39,821 nucleotides of DNA from an uncultured Gemmiger sp. (GTDB taxonomy: Bacteria > Bacillota > Clostridia > Oscillospirales > Ruminococcaceae): assembly GCA_944388165.1 (NCBI GenBank), contig CALXHS010000087.1, forward strand, positions 1 through 39,821, written 5' to 3'. Both the position numbers and the translations under genes were made by a program. The notes under the pieces are model-generated. The model made no database searches. It saw only the letters and a list, made by a program, of their open reading frames with translations, and was not told the origin of the DNA. Below are positions 6,433 through 14,216 of the stretch, in pieces (positions within the stretch are counted from its first letter, which is position 1; each line of letters begins with the position of its first letter).

Positions 6433-9075
6433 TCAGGCAGCCTTCTTCGCCATGCTCCGCTGTACCAGCTTGACGATCTCCACAATGGGAATGACCAGCA
6501 CAGACAGACCCAGAGCAATGAGATACTCGGGCAGGTCCACGGGGGTGAAGCCGAAAGCGCCCGCGATGAAGGGAACTTCCAGCACCAGGGTGGTCAGCAC
6601 CAGGCTGCCCAGCATGGCGGCCCACAGCACCACGTTATGGCTGTGCAGGGTGAAGATGCTGCCGCGCTGGCTGCGCATGTTGAAGCTGTGGAAGATCTCG
6701 CACATGCTCATGGTCAGGAAGGCCATGGTCATGCCGTCATCGGAAATGCCCTTGGGCATCTCGAAGTAGCCCACTTCCATGCAGTGGCCGATGATATAGG
6801 AAGCCAGGGTGATGATGGTGACCAGGATGCCCTGATACACCACGTCAAAGCCCAGGCCGCCGGCAAAGATGCCGTCGGTGGACTTGCGGGGCGGGCGGTG
6901 CATGATGTTGCTTTCGCCCTTTTCCACGCCCAGAGCCAGGGCCGGGAAGCAGTCGGTGATGAGGTTGATGAAGAGCAGGTGCACCGGGTTCAGCAGGGTG
7001 AAGCCCAGCAGGGTGGCGGTGAAGACGCCCAGGACCTCGCTCATGTTGGAGGCCAGCAGGAACTGGATGGCCTTGCGGATGTTGTCGTAGATGCGGCGGC
7101 CTTCGCTGACGGCACCCACGATGGTGGCAAAGTTGTCGTCGGCCAGCACCATGTCCGCCACGTTCTTGGTAACGTCGGTGCCGGTGATGCCCATGCCCAC
7201 GCCGATGTCGGCAGATTTGATGGACGGGGCATCGTTGACGCCGTCGCCGGTCATGGCGGTGATGCAGCCCCGCTTCTTCCAGGCGGTGACGATGCGCACC
7301 TTATGTTCCGGCTGCACGCGGGCGTAGACGCCGTAGCGGGTGATGGCCTCGGCCAGGTCCTCGTCGGAGATGTCGTCCAGCTCGGAACCGGTGATGGCCT
7401 GGGAAGGATCGTCGATGATGCCCAGCTCGGTGGCGATGGCCACGGCGGTGTCCTTGTGGTCGCCGGTGATCATCACGGGACGGATGCCCGCCTGACGGCA
7501 TTCCACAATGGCATCCTTCACTTCGGGACGCACCGGGTCGATCATGCCGGTAAGACCGATGAAGCACAGATCCTGCTCCAGGAAGGAGGGTTCGTTGTTG
7601 TGGGGGTTCTCGGCCCAGGGACGCATGGCGGCGGCCAGCACGCGCAGGGCCTTGTCGGCCATGGCCTTGTTGGCCTTCAGGATCTCGGCCTTCTTTTCCT
7701 CGGTCATGGGCACGGCCTTTTCGCCGTCCCAGTACCGGGTGCAGCGCTTGAGCACTTCGTCCGGGGCGCCCTTGGTGTACTGCACAAAGGCATCGCCCGC
7801 GGCATGCAGGGTGCTCATCATCTTACGGCCGGAGTCAAAGGGCGCTTCGTCCACACGGGGCTGCTTGGCTTCCAGGTCGGTCTTTTTCAGATCCACGCTG
7901 GCGGCGTAGTTCACCAGAGCGGCCTCGGTGGGTTCGCCCTGGGCGCCGTTCTCGGTATATTCGGCGTCGGAGCACAGGGCCATAGCGGTGGCCAGCAGGG
8001 TCTCGTCGCCGGTGTGCTCCACCACGGTCATCTTGTTCTGGGTCAGGGTGCCGGTCTTGTCCGAGCAGATGACCTGGGCGCAGCCCAGGGTCTCCACGGC
8101 GGTGAGGCGGCGGATAACGGCGTTGCGCTTGCTCATGTTGGTCACGCCGATGGACAGCACCACCGTGACCACAGTGGCCAGGCCTTCGGGGATGGCGGCC
8201 ACGGCCAGGGAAACGGCCACCATGAAGGTGGACAGGATGGCATCCAGGCTGAACTCACCGTGAGAGATCAGGTTGAAGGCAAAGATGAAGACGCAGATGC
8301 CCAGCACCAGCTTGGACAGGGTACGGCCCAGTTCGTCCAGCTTGCGCTGAAGGGGGGTCTGTTCGTCGGTCACCGCAGCCAGGGCGCCGGCGATCTTGCC
8401 CATCTCGGTGTCCATGCCGGTGTCGGTGATGACCATGCGGCCGCGGCCGTACACCACGGTGGAACCCATATAGCACATGTTCTTGCGGTCGCCCAGAGGC
8501 ACATCCTTGCCGCCTTCGGCAGGAACCAGGGCGTCCACGATCTTGTTCACCGGCACGCTCTCGCCGGTGAGGGCAGCTTCCTCGATCTTGAGGCTGGCGC
8601 TTTCCAGGATGCGGCCGTCGGCAGGCACGCTGTCGCCCGCTTCCAGCAGCACGATGTCGCCGGGCACCAGCTCATCGCTGTGCAGGGTCACATGCTGGCC
8701 GTCACGCAGCACCTTGCTGGTGGCGGCGGTCATGGTCTGCAATGCTTCGATGGCGGCCTCGGCCTTGCTCTCCTGATAAACGCCCAGCACCGCGTTGAGC
8801 AGCACCACGATGAGGATGATGATGACTTCCGCCATGCTTTCGCCCTCGATGAGGCTGGTCACGGCGGACACCGCGGCAGCGCACAGCAGGATGATGAGCA
8901 TGGGGTCCTTCAGCTGTTCGATGAAACGCTGGAGCAAAGTGGCCTTCTGGGCTTCCTTCAGCTTGTTGGGGCCGTGTTCTTCCAACCGGCGCTTGGCTTC
9001 GTCGGTACTCAGACCGTCCATGCCGGCGTTTTCCTGCCGGAGGACTTCCTCCGCAGAAAGTTCGTAACTTTTCAC
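6433..9075 (-). CDS. P2-type cation ATPase, probable manganese (calcium) exporter
   Basis: This 880-residue P-type ATPase pumps a divalent cation out of the cytoplasm using ATP. It has the N-terminal cation-ATPase domain, TGES (170-173), a PEGL ion-binding helix (296-299), the phosphorylation site Asp339 in DKTGTLT, MTGDGVNDAP in the hinge, and NLITD in M6, typical of SERCA/PMR1-like pumps. The start was set at GTG 9075-9073 because AAAGGAG lies 7 bases upstream; the longer reading to 9198 would run through the riboswitch terminator. A yybP-ykoY manganese riboswitch precedes it and the next gene upstream is mntP, so Mn2+ is the favoured physiological substrate (inference). The family is usually annotated as Ca2+-transporting. 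Confidence 0.9.
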   Translation of the reverse strand: MKSYELSAEEVLRQENAGMDGLSTDEAKRRLEEHGPNKLKEAQKATLLQRFIEQLKDPMLIILLCAAAVSAVTSLIEGESMAEVIIILIVVLLNAVLGVYQESKAEAAIEALQTMTAATSKVLRDGQHVTLHSDELVPGDIVLLEAGDSVPADGRILESASLKIEEAALTGESVPVNKIVDALVPAEGGKDVPLGDRKNMCYMGSTVVYGRGRMVITDTGMDTEMGKIAGALAAVTDEQTPLQRKLDELGRTLSKLVLGICVFIFAFNLISHGEFSLDAILSTFMVAVSLAVAAIPEGLATVVTVVLSIGVTNMSKRNAVIRRLTAVETLGCAQVICSDKTGTLTQNKMTVVEHTGDETLLATAMALCSDAEYTENGAQGEPTEAALVNYAASVDLKKTDLEAKQPRVDEAPFDSGRKMMSTLHAAGDAFVQYTKGAPDEVLKRCTRYWDGEKAVPMTEEKKAEILKANKAMADKALRVLAAAMRPWAENPHNNEPSFLEQDLCFIGLTGMIDPVRPEVKDAIVECRQAGIRPVMITGDHKDTAVAIATELGIIDDPSQAITGSELDDISDEDLAEAITRYGVYARVQPEHKVRIVTAWKKRGCITAMTGDGVNDAPSIKSADIGVGMGITGTDVTKNVADMVLADDNFATIVGAVSEGRRIYDNIRKAIQFLLASNMSEVLGVFTATLLGFTLLNPVHLLFINLITDCFPALALGVEKGESNIMHRPPRKSTDGIFAGGLGFDVVYQGILVTIITLASYIIGHCMEVGYFEMPKGISDDGMTMAFLTMSMCEIFHSFNMRSQRGSIFTLHSHNVVLWAAMLGSLVLTTLVLEVPFIAGAFGFTPVDLPEYLIALGLSVLVIPIVEIVKLVQRSMAKKAA

Positions 9076-9137
9076 GCGTAATCTCCTTTCAATCTTCGGG
9101 CGGGGAAAAGGCCCCGCCATCCCTCTGTACCTATTAT

Positions 9138-9296
9138 ATATAAAACAAGACCCATACACCAGGGAATTTTTACCAGTTTCCCGGTGTATGAGTCTCATTC
9201 TTCACAGCGTATTCTGCCGTAAAGGCGGCACCGGGCGCAGAGCGCCGGGGTGACGATGCCGCCGCGCGCCAAAGGCGCGGAACTACTCCCTCAGAC
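9138..9296 (-). promoter_or_regulatory. yybP-ykoY manganese riboswitch upstream of the P-type ATPase
   Basis: On the minus strand the element starts with the conserved GGGAGTAG (about 9290-9283), runs through GC-rich helices (CGCGCC/GGCGCG and CCGGCGC/GCGCCCGG), and ends with the conserved GAAGAATGAGACTC. The final AGACTCATACACC (9195-9183) can pair with GGTGTATGGGTCT (9160-9148), followed by TTGTTTTATA. That is a terminator that Mn2+ binding would be expected to prevent. Assignment is by recognition of the family consensus. A CATAAT-like -10 inside the end of mntP (about 9310) may start a separate transcript; no good -35 is seen. Confidence 0.88.
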
Positions 9297-9309
9297 AAGA
9301 AATGCTCTA

Positions 9310-9879
9310 TTATGAAAAGGAAAGGATGCCCAGCCCCTGCAGCAGGATCTTCAGCCCCATGAGGATGAGCACCACGCCGCCGGCCCGTTCGGCCAGGGCT
9401 TTGTACCGGGTGCCGAAGAGGTTGCCGATCTTGACGCCCGCCGCCGCCAGGACCAGGGTGACAAGGCCGATGAGGATCACCGCCGCCAGGATGTTGGTGC
9501 CCACCGCCGCGAAGCTGACCCCCACGGCCAGGGCGTCGATGGAGGTGGCCACCGCCAGGGGCAGCATGGCCTTGGGGGAAAAGTCGGGGGTGACTTCCTC
9601 CTCCTCATCGCCGAAGCTCTCCCGCAGCATGTTCACGCCGATAATGGCCAGCAGCGCGAAAGCCACCCAGTGCCCGAAACTGCCGATGAACCCGGCAAAG
9701 CCGGAACCCAGCCAGTACCCCAGCAGAGGCATCAGGGCCTGAAAGGCACCGAACCACACCCCGCAGATCAGGGCGTGACGGGGCCGCATGCGCTGCACCG
9801 AAAGCCCCTTGCACACAGACACCGCGAAGGCATCCATGGCCAGGCCCACGGCAATAACAAAAAGATCCGCCAAAGACAT
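9310..9879 (-). CDS. mntP: Manganese efflux pump MntP
   Basis: This 189-residue inner-membrane protein exports Mn2+. It has six hydrophobic segments in two related halves. The paired aspartate motifs GLAMDAFAVSVCKG (about 12-25) and ATSIDALAVGVSFA (about 110-124) are the hallmark of MntP (DUF204). An acidic cytoplasmic loop (DEEEE) sits between the halves. CAGGAGAG lies 9 bases before the ATG. It is preceded by a yybP-ykoY riboswitch with its own promoter, and followed after only about 14 bases by the second riboswitch that leads into the P-type ATPase. No terminator is visible between the mntP stop and that riboswitch. Confidence 0.95.
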   Translation of the reverse strand: MSLADLFVIAVGLAMDAFAVSVCKGLSVQRMRPRHALICGVWFGAFQALMPLLGYWLGSGFAGFIGSFGHWVAFALLAIIGVNMLRESFGDEEEEVTPDFSPKAMLPLAVATSIDALAVGVSFAAVGTNILAAVILIGLVTLVLAAAGVKIGNLFGTRYKALAERAGGVVLILMGLKILLQGLGILSFS

Positions 9880-9921
9880 TCCAAACCACTCTCCTGTTTG
9901 TGATGCGGCGGGCGGGAAGGA

Positions 9922-10060
9922 CGAAAAAAACGAGACCTATCCCGCCCTGCCGTGCAAGGCAAAAGATAAGTCTCGCTGTTTCATCTAAAGCCAGGGTCGC
10001 CCCAGTATGTTGGCCCTATCACGCGGAGGGTGTTCCGCGCCAGCTACTCCCTTATGCAAC
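9922..10060 (-). promoter_or_regulatory. yybP-ykoY manganese riboswitch upstream of mntP
   Basis: On the minus strand: AAGGGAGTAGC (about 10053-10043), a GCGCGGAACACCCTCCGCGT hairpin, GTGATAGGGCC, and the highly conserved AACAGCGAGACTTAT (about 9980-9966). CGAGACTTAT pairs with ATAGGTCTCG (9940-9931), followed by TTTTTTTCG, giving an intrinsic terminator. This matches the known arrangement at mntP genes, where Mn2+ allows read-through. Assignment rests on the family consensus and the downstream gene. Confidence 0.93.
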
Positions 10061-10064
10061 GAGT

Positions 10065-10094
10065 ACCATACCACGCCCCGGTGCAGTTAGTCAA
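10065..10094 (-). promoter_or_regulatory. Promoter of the mntP riboswitch transcript
   Basis: On the minus strand TTGACT (10094-10089) and TATGGT (10070-10065) are separated by 18 bases, placed just upstream of the riboswitch 5' end. Confidence 0.7.
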
Positions 10095-10162
10095 GAATAA
10101 CCAACGTTGGTCCGTCCCTCTTTGGGACAGTTTTCGGGTTTTGCACCATCTTTTTCTCAGTT

Positions 10163-10505
10163 GGTGGAAAACAAGGCCCCTTTTGTGGAAAGAAAAACCC
10201 CTTTTGTGGAAAACTCTGTTTATTCTGTGGAAAACTTGGCCCTTTTTGGAGCGAATATTACGAAATGATGAAATTCGGGTAAACTTTCCCACCGCGTATA
10301 TCGGTTTTTCACGTTGAAAATGTTGAAAACCCTGTGGAAAGTGTGGAAAACACCCCGGTTTTCCACAATCTACAACTTTTGGTTTTTCCCCGTTGTGAGG
10401 CACTGCGCATTTCGACAACAAAATGTTGAACTTGCCCCGTGGAAATGGTACAATAGCATAATAAACCGGCCGCCCTAAAGCGGCAAAATTCCACGGTTTT
10501 CCACA
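10163..10505. other. Cluster of DnaA-box-like 9-mers in a non-coding region
   Basis: TGTGGAAAA occurs at 10205-10213, 10226-10234 and 10342-10350, and its complement TTTTCCACA at 10359-10367 and 10497-10505. One-base variants are at 10163-10171 (GGTGGAAAA), 10184-10192 and 10333-10341 (both TGTGGAAAG). Each exact copy differs by one base from the DnaA consensus TTATCCACA. No protein-coding gene is apparent here; the stretch is less GC-rich than its neighbours and lies between divergent transcription units. Function is inferred only. Confidence 0.6.
10426..10454 (+). promoter_or_regulatory. Promoter of the rhomboid-like/darA/holB operon
   Basis: TTGAAC (10426-10431) and TACAAT (10449-10454) are 17 bases apart, 60 bases before the first ATG. 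A DnaA-box-like TTTTCCACA lies between this promoter and the start codon. Confidence 0.75.
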
Positions 10506-10515
10506 AGGAGGCCTT

Positions 10516-11163
10516 ATGAACTGGCTCGACCGGCTGGAGCGCCGCTACCGGCGTTTCGCCATTCCCAACCTTCTCAACATCGTACTGATCGGGCAGATCG
10601 TTGCCTGGGTCATCATTATGTTCGTCAACTACAACCTGATCGAAGCGCTGATGCTCACCCGGTCGGGATTGTTCCACGGGCAGATCTGGCGCCTGGTCAG
10701 CTTCGTCTTTATGCCCAGCCTGAACACCAGACCTTTCTGGTTTTTGCTGGAACTGTATTTCTATTGGTGGGTGGGCAACTCCCTGACCCGTGCCTGGGGC
10801 GATTTCCGCTTCACCGTCTACTGGCTGGCGGGCATGCTGGGGGCCATCCTCAGCTGCCTCATCACCGGCTTCGGCGGGTCTTCGGGGCTGTTCCTCAGCC
10901 TCTTCTTCGCCTACGCCTGGATGTGGCCCAACCAGCAGGTGCTGCTCTTCTTCATCATTCCGGTGAAGGTGAAGTGGCTGGGCTGGGCGGCCGGTGCCGT
11001 CTGGGCCTGGAACTTCATCACCAGCAGCTTTTCCGGCCGGGTGTCCCTGCTCTTCGGTCTGGCCGGGTTCCTGCTCTTCTTCGGGCGGGAGATGTGGCTG
11101 TGGTGCCGCGACACCGCGGTGAACTACAAACGCCGCAAGGACTGGGAGCGCCGCTGGAAGTGA
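10516..11163 (+). CDS. Rhomboid-like membrane protein, probably without protease activity
   Basis: This 215-residue protein has about six membrane segments and the rhomboid pattern: HGQIWRLVSFVFMP in the first periplasmic loop, a GGSSG motif at 120-124 where rhomboids carry the catalytic serine, and WPNQQVLLFFIIPVKVKWL, typical of the following loop. The catalytic histidine expected in the sixth segment is absent: that stretch reads SFSGRVSLLFGLAG (about 171-184) with no histidine. It may therefore be an inactive rhomboid homologue acting in membrane-protein binding or quality control. AAGGAGG precedes the ATG by 5 bases. It opens the operon leading to darA and holB, 52 bases upstream of darA. 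Confidence 0.75.
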   Translation: MNWLDRLERRYRRFAIPNLLNIVLIGQIVAWVIIMFVNYNLIEALMLTRSGLFHGQIWRLVSFVFMPSLNTRPFWFLLELYFYWWVGNSLTRAWGDFRFTVYWLAGMLGAILSCLITGFGGSSGLFLSLFFAYAWMWPNQQVLLFFIIPVKVKWLGWAAGAVWAWNFITSSFSGRVSLLFGLAGFLLFFGREMWLWCRDTAVNYKRRKDWERRWK

Positions 11164-11215
11164 TCCCTTTTTCCACATTTGACTGTCTCACTGTTTATAT
11201 AAGGAGGAAATCATC

Positions 11216-11539
11216 ATGAAACTCATCACTGCCATCGTCAACAAGGAAGATTCCAAGGCTGTCTGCTCCGAACTGGTGCGCAACAAGTTCTATGTCACCC
11301 GTCTGGCCACCACCGGCGGCTTCCTGATGGCGGGCAACATGACCCTGCTCATCGGCACCGAGGACGAGCGTGTGGACGACTGCATCGCCTGCATCTCCAA
11401 GTGCTGCAAGCAGCGCACCGAGATCGTGCCCGGCGCCGCTTCCATCGGCCTGGGCCTGGAAAGCGCCATGCCCATTGAAGTCACCGTGGGCGGCGCCACC
11501 ATCTTTGTGACCAACGTGGAGCGCTTCGAAAAGCTGTGA
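11216..11539 (+). CDS. darA: Cyclic-di-AMP-binding PII-like protein DarA (PstA/YaaQ)
   Basis: This 107-residue protein is full length for the DarA/PstA family, a PII-like trimer that binds the second messenger cyclic-di-AMP. Recognisable features are MKLITAIVN at the start, the FYVTRLATTGGFLMAGNMTLLIG core, and GGATIFVTNVERFE at the end. AAGGAGG lies 8 bases before the ATG. The stop codon overlaps the GTG start of holB, matching the conserved yaaQ-holB-yaaT order near the replication origin of Bacillus and many clostridia. It probably links cyclic-di-AMP level to a partner that remains undefined in most species. Confidence 0.93.
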   Translation: MKLITAIVNKEDSKAVCSELVRNKFYVTRLATTGGFLMAGNMTLLIGTEDERVDDCIACISKCCKQRTEIVPGAASIGLGLESAMPIEVTVGGATIFVTNVERFEKL

Positions 11540-12471
11540 GCGCCCCCGGCATGCTGGCCCGCCTGGCCGGCAACCATTCTCTGAAAGAGGACCTGTCCGC
11601 CGCGCTGGGCACCGGACGTTTGCCCCACAGCATCCTGCTGGTGGGGGAACCGGGCTGCGGGGCGGGCTTTGCCGCGCGCTGCCTTGCGGCGGATTACCTC
11701 TATCCCGCCGGCGGCGCCCATGCCGAGGCGGTGCTCCGGGGAGAGGACAGCGAATGTCTGACCATCCGGGGGGAGGGCGCTTCCGGCCAGATCAAGGTGG
11801 AGCGCATACGGGACGCCCGGGAGAAGATCCAGCACAGCGCCCTTTCGGCGGATGCCGCGGGGCGTGTGCTCTTTATCTACGGGGCCCAGAACCTGAACGG
11901 GGCTTCGGCCAACGCCATGCTGAAGATCATGGAGGAACCGCCCGAAGGGGTGCTCTTCCTGCTGACGGCTTCCAGTGCCGCGGCGGTGCTGCCCACCATC
12001 CGCAGCCGCTGCGCCGCCTACACCGTGGCCCCCGTGCCGGTGGCGGAATGTGCCGCCGCTCTGCGGGCCGCCCTGCCGGACCTGGACGACCGCCAGGCCG
12101 CCGACCTGGCATTTCTCTATGAAGGGCACATCGGCGCCGCCCTGGACGTGATGCGGGACCCGGCGGTGAAAGCCGCCCGCAACGTCGCCCGGGAACTCTG
12201 CCGCCATGCCGAAAGCCGGGACACCTACCGTGCCGCAGCTTTGCTGGCCAAGTATGAGAAGGACCGGGAAGGCGCCGCCCGTCTGCTGGCCCAGACCCGC
12301 ACGGCGGCCAGTGCCGCTTTGCGCCGTCCGGGGTTCGACGGGCTTTCGGCCCCTGCCGCCGCCCGGCTGGCCCGGGCCGCCGGGGACGCCATGAAGGCCA
12401 TGGCCTCCAACGCCAACCTGCGCCTGACCCTGACCCTGCTGGCCGCCGCGGCCACCGCCCAAGACCCATAA
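11536..12471 (+). CDS. holB: DNA polymerase III delta' subunit
   Basis: This 311-residue protein is the delta' part of the clamp loader that places the sliding clamp on DNA. It has an AAA+ fold with RLPHSILLVGEPGCG at the degenerate P-loop (no GK[TS], as is usual for delta'), NASANAMLKIMEEPP-like helices (LNGASANAMLKIMEEPPEG), and the SRC motif in TIRSRCAAY. The zinc-binding cysteines found in many delta' proteins are not evident. The chosen start is a GTG that overlaps the darA stop codon by four bases (GTGA); an in-frame ATG five codons later (11551) is possible because the ribosome binding site is weak. It is followed 19 bases later by ricT. Confidence 0.88.
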   Translation: MSAPGMLARLAGNHSLKEDLSAALGTGRLPHSILLVGEPGCGAGFAARCLAADYLYPAGGAHAEAVLRGEDSECLTIRGEGASGQIKVERIRDAREKIQHSALSADAAGRVLFIYGAQNLNGASANAMLKIMEEPPEGVLFLLTASSAAAVLPTIRSRCAAYTVAPVPVAECAAALRAALPDLDDRQAADLAFLYEGHIGAALDVMRDPAVKAARNVARELCRHAESRDTYRAAALLAKYEKDREGAARLLAQTRTAASAALRRPGFDGLSAPAAARLARAAGDAMKAMASNANLRLTLTLLAAAATAQDP

Positions 12472-12490
12472 ACCAGAAGGAAAAACAAAC

Positions 12491-13330
12491 ATGAAAGTCA
12501 TCTCTGTGAAATTCAAGGAAAGCGGCCGTTCCTATTACTTTGACCCCGGCAGCCTGACGGTGGCCACCGGGGATTTTGTCATTGTGGAAACGGCCCGTGG
12601 CGTGGAATGCGGCGAGGTGGTCCGCGGCCCCCACGAACTGCCCAACACCGGCTTTGCCCGGGAGATCAAGCCGGTGCAGCGCATGGCTGACGGCATGGAC
12701 ATCCGCCGTATGCGCCAGAACCGGGCGGATGAGCGCAAGGCTTTCGGCATCTGCGAACAGCGCATTGCCGCCCACAAGCTGCAGATGAAGCTCATCGACG
12801 CCGAATATACCCTGGACCGCAGCAAGCTGGTCTTTTACTTCACCGCCGACAACCGGGTGGATTTCCGGGAACTGGTCAAGGACCTGGCTTCCCAGTTTCG
12901 CACCCGCATTGAACTGCGCCAGATCGGCGTGCGGGACGAAAGCAAGATGCTGGGCGGCCTGGGCGTGTGCGGCCAGCCTTTCTGCTGCAGCCGGTTTTTG
13001 AAGAACTTCCAGCCGGTGTCCATCAAGATGGCCAAGGAACAGGGGCTTTCCCTGAATCCGGCCAAGATCAGCGGCGCCTGCGGCCGCCTGATGTGCTGCC
13101 TGGCCTATGAACAGAAGAGCTACGAATATCTGAACAGCATCACCCCCCAGGTGGGCAGCGTGGTGCGCACCCCCGACGGCGAAGGCACCGTCACCGAGGT
13201 GAACGTCATTTCCGGCAACCTGAAAGTCCGCAGCGTGGAGAGCCTGGCCCCCAAGACCTACAAGCGGTCGGAGTGTGAGTACATCCGGGGCGGACGCCGT
13301 GCCCCCGTGAAGCCGGACAAGGAGGACTGA
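12491..13330 (+). CDS. ricT: RicT/YaaT, PSP1-domain regulator
   Basis: This 279-residue protein is full length for RicT (YaaT). In Bacillus it forms a complex with RicA and RicF that stimulates RNase Y processing and affects sporulation, competence and biofilm formation. The PSP1 domain is visible (GDFVIVETARGVECGEVV at about 31-48). Cysteines in CGQPFCCSRF and CGRLMCCLAYE, which take part in iron-sulphur binding in the Ric complex, are all present. It sits between holB and rsmI as in many Firmicutes. AGAAGGAAA lies about 8 bases before the ATG. Confidence 0.93.
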   Translation: MKVISVKFKESGRSYYFDPGSLTVATGDFVIVETARGVECGEVVRGPHELPNTGFAREIKPVQRMADGMDIRRMRQNRADERKAFGICEQRIAAHKLQMKLIDAEYTLDRSKLVFYFTADNRVDFRELVKDLASQFRTRIELRQIGVRDESKMLGGLGVCGQPFCCSRFLKNFQPVSIKMAKEQGLSLNPAKISGACGRLMCCLAYEQKSYEYLNSITPQVGSVVRTPDGEGTVTEVNVISGNLKVRSVESLAPKTYKRSECEYIRGGRRAPVKPDKED

Positions 13331-13333
13331 CCC

Positions 13334-14170
13334 ATGGCCGGGACCCTGTACATCGTGGCCACCCCCATCGGCAACCTGGACGACATGCCGCCCCGTGTGG
13401 CGGCCACCTTCGGCGCGGCGGATTTCGTGGCGGCGGAGGACACCCGGGTGACCCTGCGGCTGCTGAACCATCTGGGGCTGAAAAAGCCCATGGTCAGCTA
13501 CTATGAGCATGCTCTGCACCACGGGGCGGCCATTCTGGAACGCATCGAGGCCGGGGAAAACTGCGCTTTGTGTTCCGACGCGGGTATGCCCTGCATCAGC
13601 GACCCCGGGGAACAGATCGTCACCGAAGCTTTGGCCCGGGGCATCCATGTGGTGCCGGTGCCGGGAGCTTCCGCCTGCGTTACCGCCCTGGCGGTGTCCG
13701 GGCAGAAAACCGGGCGGTTCGTGTTCGAGGGCTTTCTGCCGGTACCCAAAAAGGAGCGCCGGGAACGTCTGGACGCCCTGAAAAACGAGACCCGGACCAT
13801 CCTTTTGTACGAAGCCCCCCACAAGCTGCGCGCCACCCTGGACGACCTCATCAAGACCTGCGGGCCGGACCGGTCGGTGACCCTGTGCCGGGAACTGACC
13901 AAACTCCACGAGGAGATCAACAAGACCACCCTGGGCCAGGCTTCGGCGCTGTATGCCGAGACCGAGCCCCGGGGGGAATATGTGCTGGTTCTGGCAGGCG
14001 CCGAAGCCCCCGCTGAGGAGGCGGAAGCCCCCACCCTGGAGGACGCCGTGGCCGCCGCCCGCACTTTGATGGAGGGCGGCACCCCGCCTTCCGCGGCCGC
14101 CAAGCAGGCCGCCGCCGGGACCCCCTACTCCAAGGGGGAGATCTACCGGCAGCTGGTGCGGGGAGACTGA
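13334..14170 (+). CDS. rsmI: 16S rRNA (cytidine1402-2'-O)-methyltransferase
   Basis: This 278-residue SAM-dependent enzyme methylates the ribose of C1402 in 16S rRNA. It shows GTLYIVATPIGNLDD at the N-terminus, AAEDTRVTLRLLNHLG, SDAGMPCISDPG, and VPGASACVTALAVSG, all typical of the RsmI/tetrapyrrole-methylase fold. A C-terminal alanine-rich helical segment (about 225-278) is also usual. It starts 3 bases after the ricT stop, and its ribosome binding site (AAGGAGG) lies inside the end of ricT, so the two are probably translated in a coupled way. Confidence 0.95.
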   Translation: MAGTLYIVATPIGNLDDMPPRVAATFGAADFVAAEDTRVTLRLLNHLGLKKPMVSYYEHALHHGAAILERIEAGENCALCSDAGMPCISDPGEQIVTEALARGIHVVPVPGASACVTALAVSGQKTGRFVFEGFLPVPKKERRERLDALKNETRTILLYEAPHKLRATLDDLIKTCGPDRSVTLCRELTKLHEEINKTTLGQASALYAETEPRGEYVLVLAGAEAPAEEAEAPTLEDAVAAARTLMEGGTPPSAAAKQAAAGTPYSKGEIYRQLVRGD

Positions 14171-14216
14171 CCCGCGCACTTTGCGCAGCACTGAAACGAG
14201 AAAGGGGGTTTTCCCT

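Noticed and set aside
6187-9081. A 964-codon open frame on the plus strand opposite the P-type ATPase.
   Set aside because: Antisense artefact of GC-rich codon use; the minus strand encodes a complete P-type ATPase and the plus reading is repetitive His/Gly/Val-rich sequence.
9073-9198. Extended N-terminus of the P-type ATPase starting at 9198.
   Set aside because: The extra 41 codons lie over the riboswitch terminator and have no ribosome binding site; GTG at 9075 has an excellent one.
10303-10317. TTTTCACGTTGAAAA considered as another parS-like site.
   Set aside because: The centre has an extra base compared with parS and only the outer bases match; it may be chance in an AT-richer region.
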